6,548 bases of DNA from NCBI GenBank assembly GCA_030836365.1, contig JAURQB010000098.1:1-6548 (forward strand), given 5' to 3'. The notes beneath the pieces were generated by a model. It saw only the letters and a list, made by a program, of their open reading frames with translations. It had not been told where the DNA came from and ran no database searches. This document shows positions 6,144 to 6,548 of this stretch, piece by piece. Each line of letters opens with the position of its first letter. Position 1 is the stretch's first letter. The position numbers and the translations under genes are program-made. Source of the stretch: Bdellovibrionota bacterium (lineage in GTDB: Bacteria; Bdellovibrionota; Bacteriovoracia; Bacteriovoracales; Bacteriovoracaceae).

Positions 6144-6171
6144 CTGAGTTACTGTTTGTGAAATAATTAAA
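6130..6171. repeat. 12-bp perfect inverted repeat in the divergent intergenic region (possible operator)
   Basis: Arms TTTAATTATTTC (6130-6141) and GAAATAATTAAA (6160-6171) are exact reverse complements separated by 18 nt. The spacer starts with a small imperfect palindrome, AACTGAGTT (6142-6150). It lies between two divergent starts and overlaps the candidate -35 of the M16 operon, which is where a repressor site could act on both genes. The arms are AT-rich, which raises the odds of chance occurrence. Confidence 0.5.
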
Positions 6172-6211
6172 TGGCCTTACACGAATAATTATATCGCTCA
6201 AGTTGGTAAGC

Positions 6212-6548
6212 ATGAATAAATTTGAAATTACATTCCTCGGAACTGGTACTAGCACAGGAAGCCCAATCGTAGGGTGCGATTGCAAAGTTTGCATATCAAA
6301 AGATCCCAGAGACAAGCGCCTTCGCACAAGCCTACATGTAAAATTTAATGACCTTGAATTTATCATCGACACAGGCCCTGACTTGAGAACTCAGCTTCTT
6401 CGGGAAAATATAAGGCGCTGCGACTTCGCGATCATTACCCATGATCATAGCGATCACTTACATGGAATAGATGATCTTCGGCCATTTACTTTTTTACCCA
6501 AAAGAAAAGCACTCCCCGTTTTTTGCCACCAAACACACGTCGAAAAAA
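6212..6548 (+). CDS. PhnP-like MBL-fold metal-dependent hydrolase (3' end outside window)
   Basis: The first 112 residues of a metallo-beta-lactamase-fold protein, cut by the right edge. It starts MNKFEITFLGTGTSTGSP, the glycine-rich opening of the PhnP/RNase Z-like branch. The metal motif THDHSDH gives His77, His79, Asp81 and His82, followed by HGIDDLRPF. Cys22, Cys24 and Cys27 (CDCKVC) match the cysteines that, in E. coli PhnP, bind a structural zinc together with a distant His. IIDTGPDLR at 51-59 is also typical. PhnP is a phosphodiesterase that opens ribosyl cyclic 1,2-phosphate in phosphonate breakdown, but no phn gene is seen here and many homologues have unknown substrates. No signal peptide, so cytoplasmic. 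Family length is about 250 residues, so more than half is missing. The start ATG has only a weak GGTAA upstream. It is divergent from the M16 operon. Confidence 0.93.
   Translation, partial: MNKFEITFLGTGTSTGSPIVGCDCKVCISKDPRDKRLRTSLHVKFNDLEFIIDTGPDLRTQLLRENIRRCDFAIITHDHSDHLHGIDDLRPFTFLPKRKALPVFCHQTHVEK

Noticed and set aside
6103..6372. Minus-strand 89-residue open frame
   Set aside because: Antisense to the conserved PhnP-like N-terminus and the divergent promoter region.

Overview
The window looks like chromosomal DNA of a low-GC Gram-negative bacterium. Two encoded proteins carry Sec-type signal sequences, one is a probable lipoprotein, and one is an L,D-transpeptidase that works on peptidoglycan. 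The combination of an L,D-transpeptidase fused to an NTF2-like domain, a bactofilin and a two-subunit M16 peptidase would fit the predatory Bdellovibrionota (Bacteriovorax/Halobacteriovorax-like). That placement is an inference from gene content and AT-richness, not a sequence match. Three of the six genes appear to start with GTG.

Layout: (1) 1-1052, minus strand: a gene open at the left edge, encoding an acidic protein with a globular N-terminus, a charged middle and at least nine in-frame 27-bp (9-residue) tandem repeats. (2) 1053-1220: divergent intergenic region. (3) 1221-3290, plus strand: three overlapping genes, namely a periplasmic L,D-transpeptidase, an unrecognised single-pass membrane coiled-coil protein and a bactofilin. 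(4) 3295-6074, minus strand: an M16 peptidase pair, with the catalytic lipoprotein subunit first and the partner subunit second, converging on the bactofilin with a 4-nt gap. (5) 6075-6211: divergent intergenic region with a 12-bp perfect inverted repeat. (6) 6212-6548, plus strand: the start of a PhnP-like metallo-beta-lactamase-fold hydrolase, cut by the right edge.

The plus-strand trio reads as a candidate cell-wall/cell-shape module. The bactofilin would form a cytoplasmic filament, the transpeptidase would edit peptidoglycan in the periplasm, and the membrane protein between them has the right topology to connect the two. The M16 pair shows a clean split of active-site elements: the upstream subunit has HFLEH but no R/Y pair, and the downstream subunit has R/Y but no zinc motif. 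I found no RNA genes, CRISPR arrays, insertion sequences or attachment sites. No stretch over 300 bases lacks a gene.
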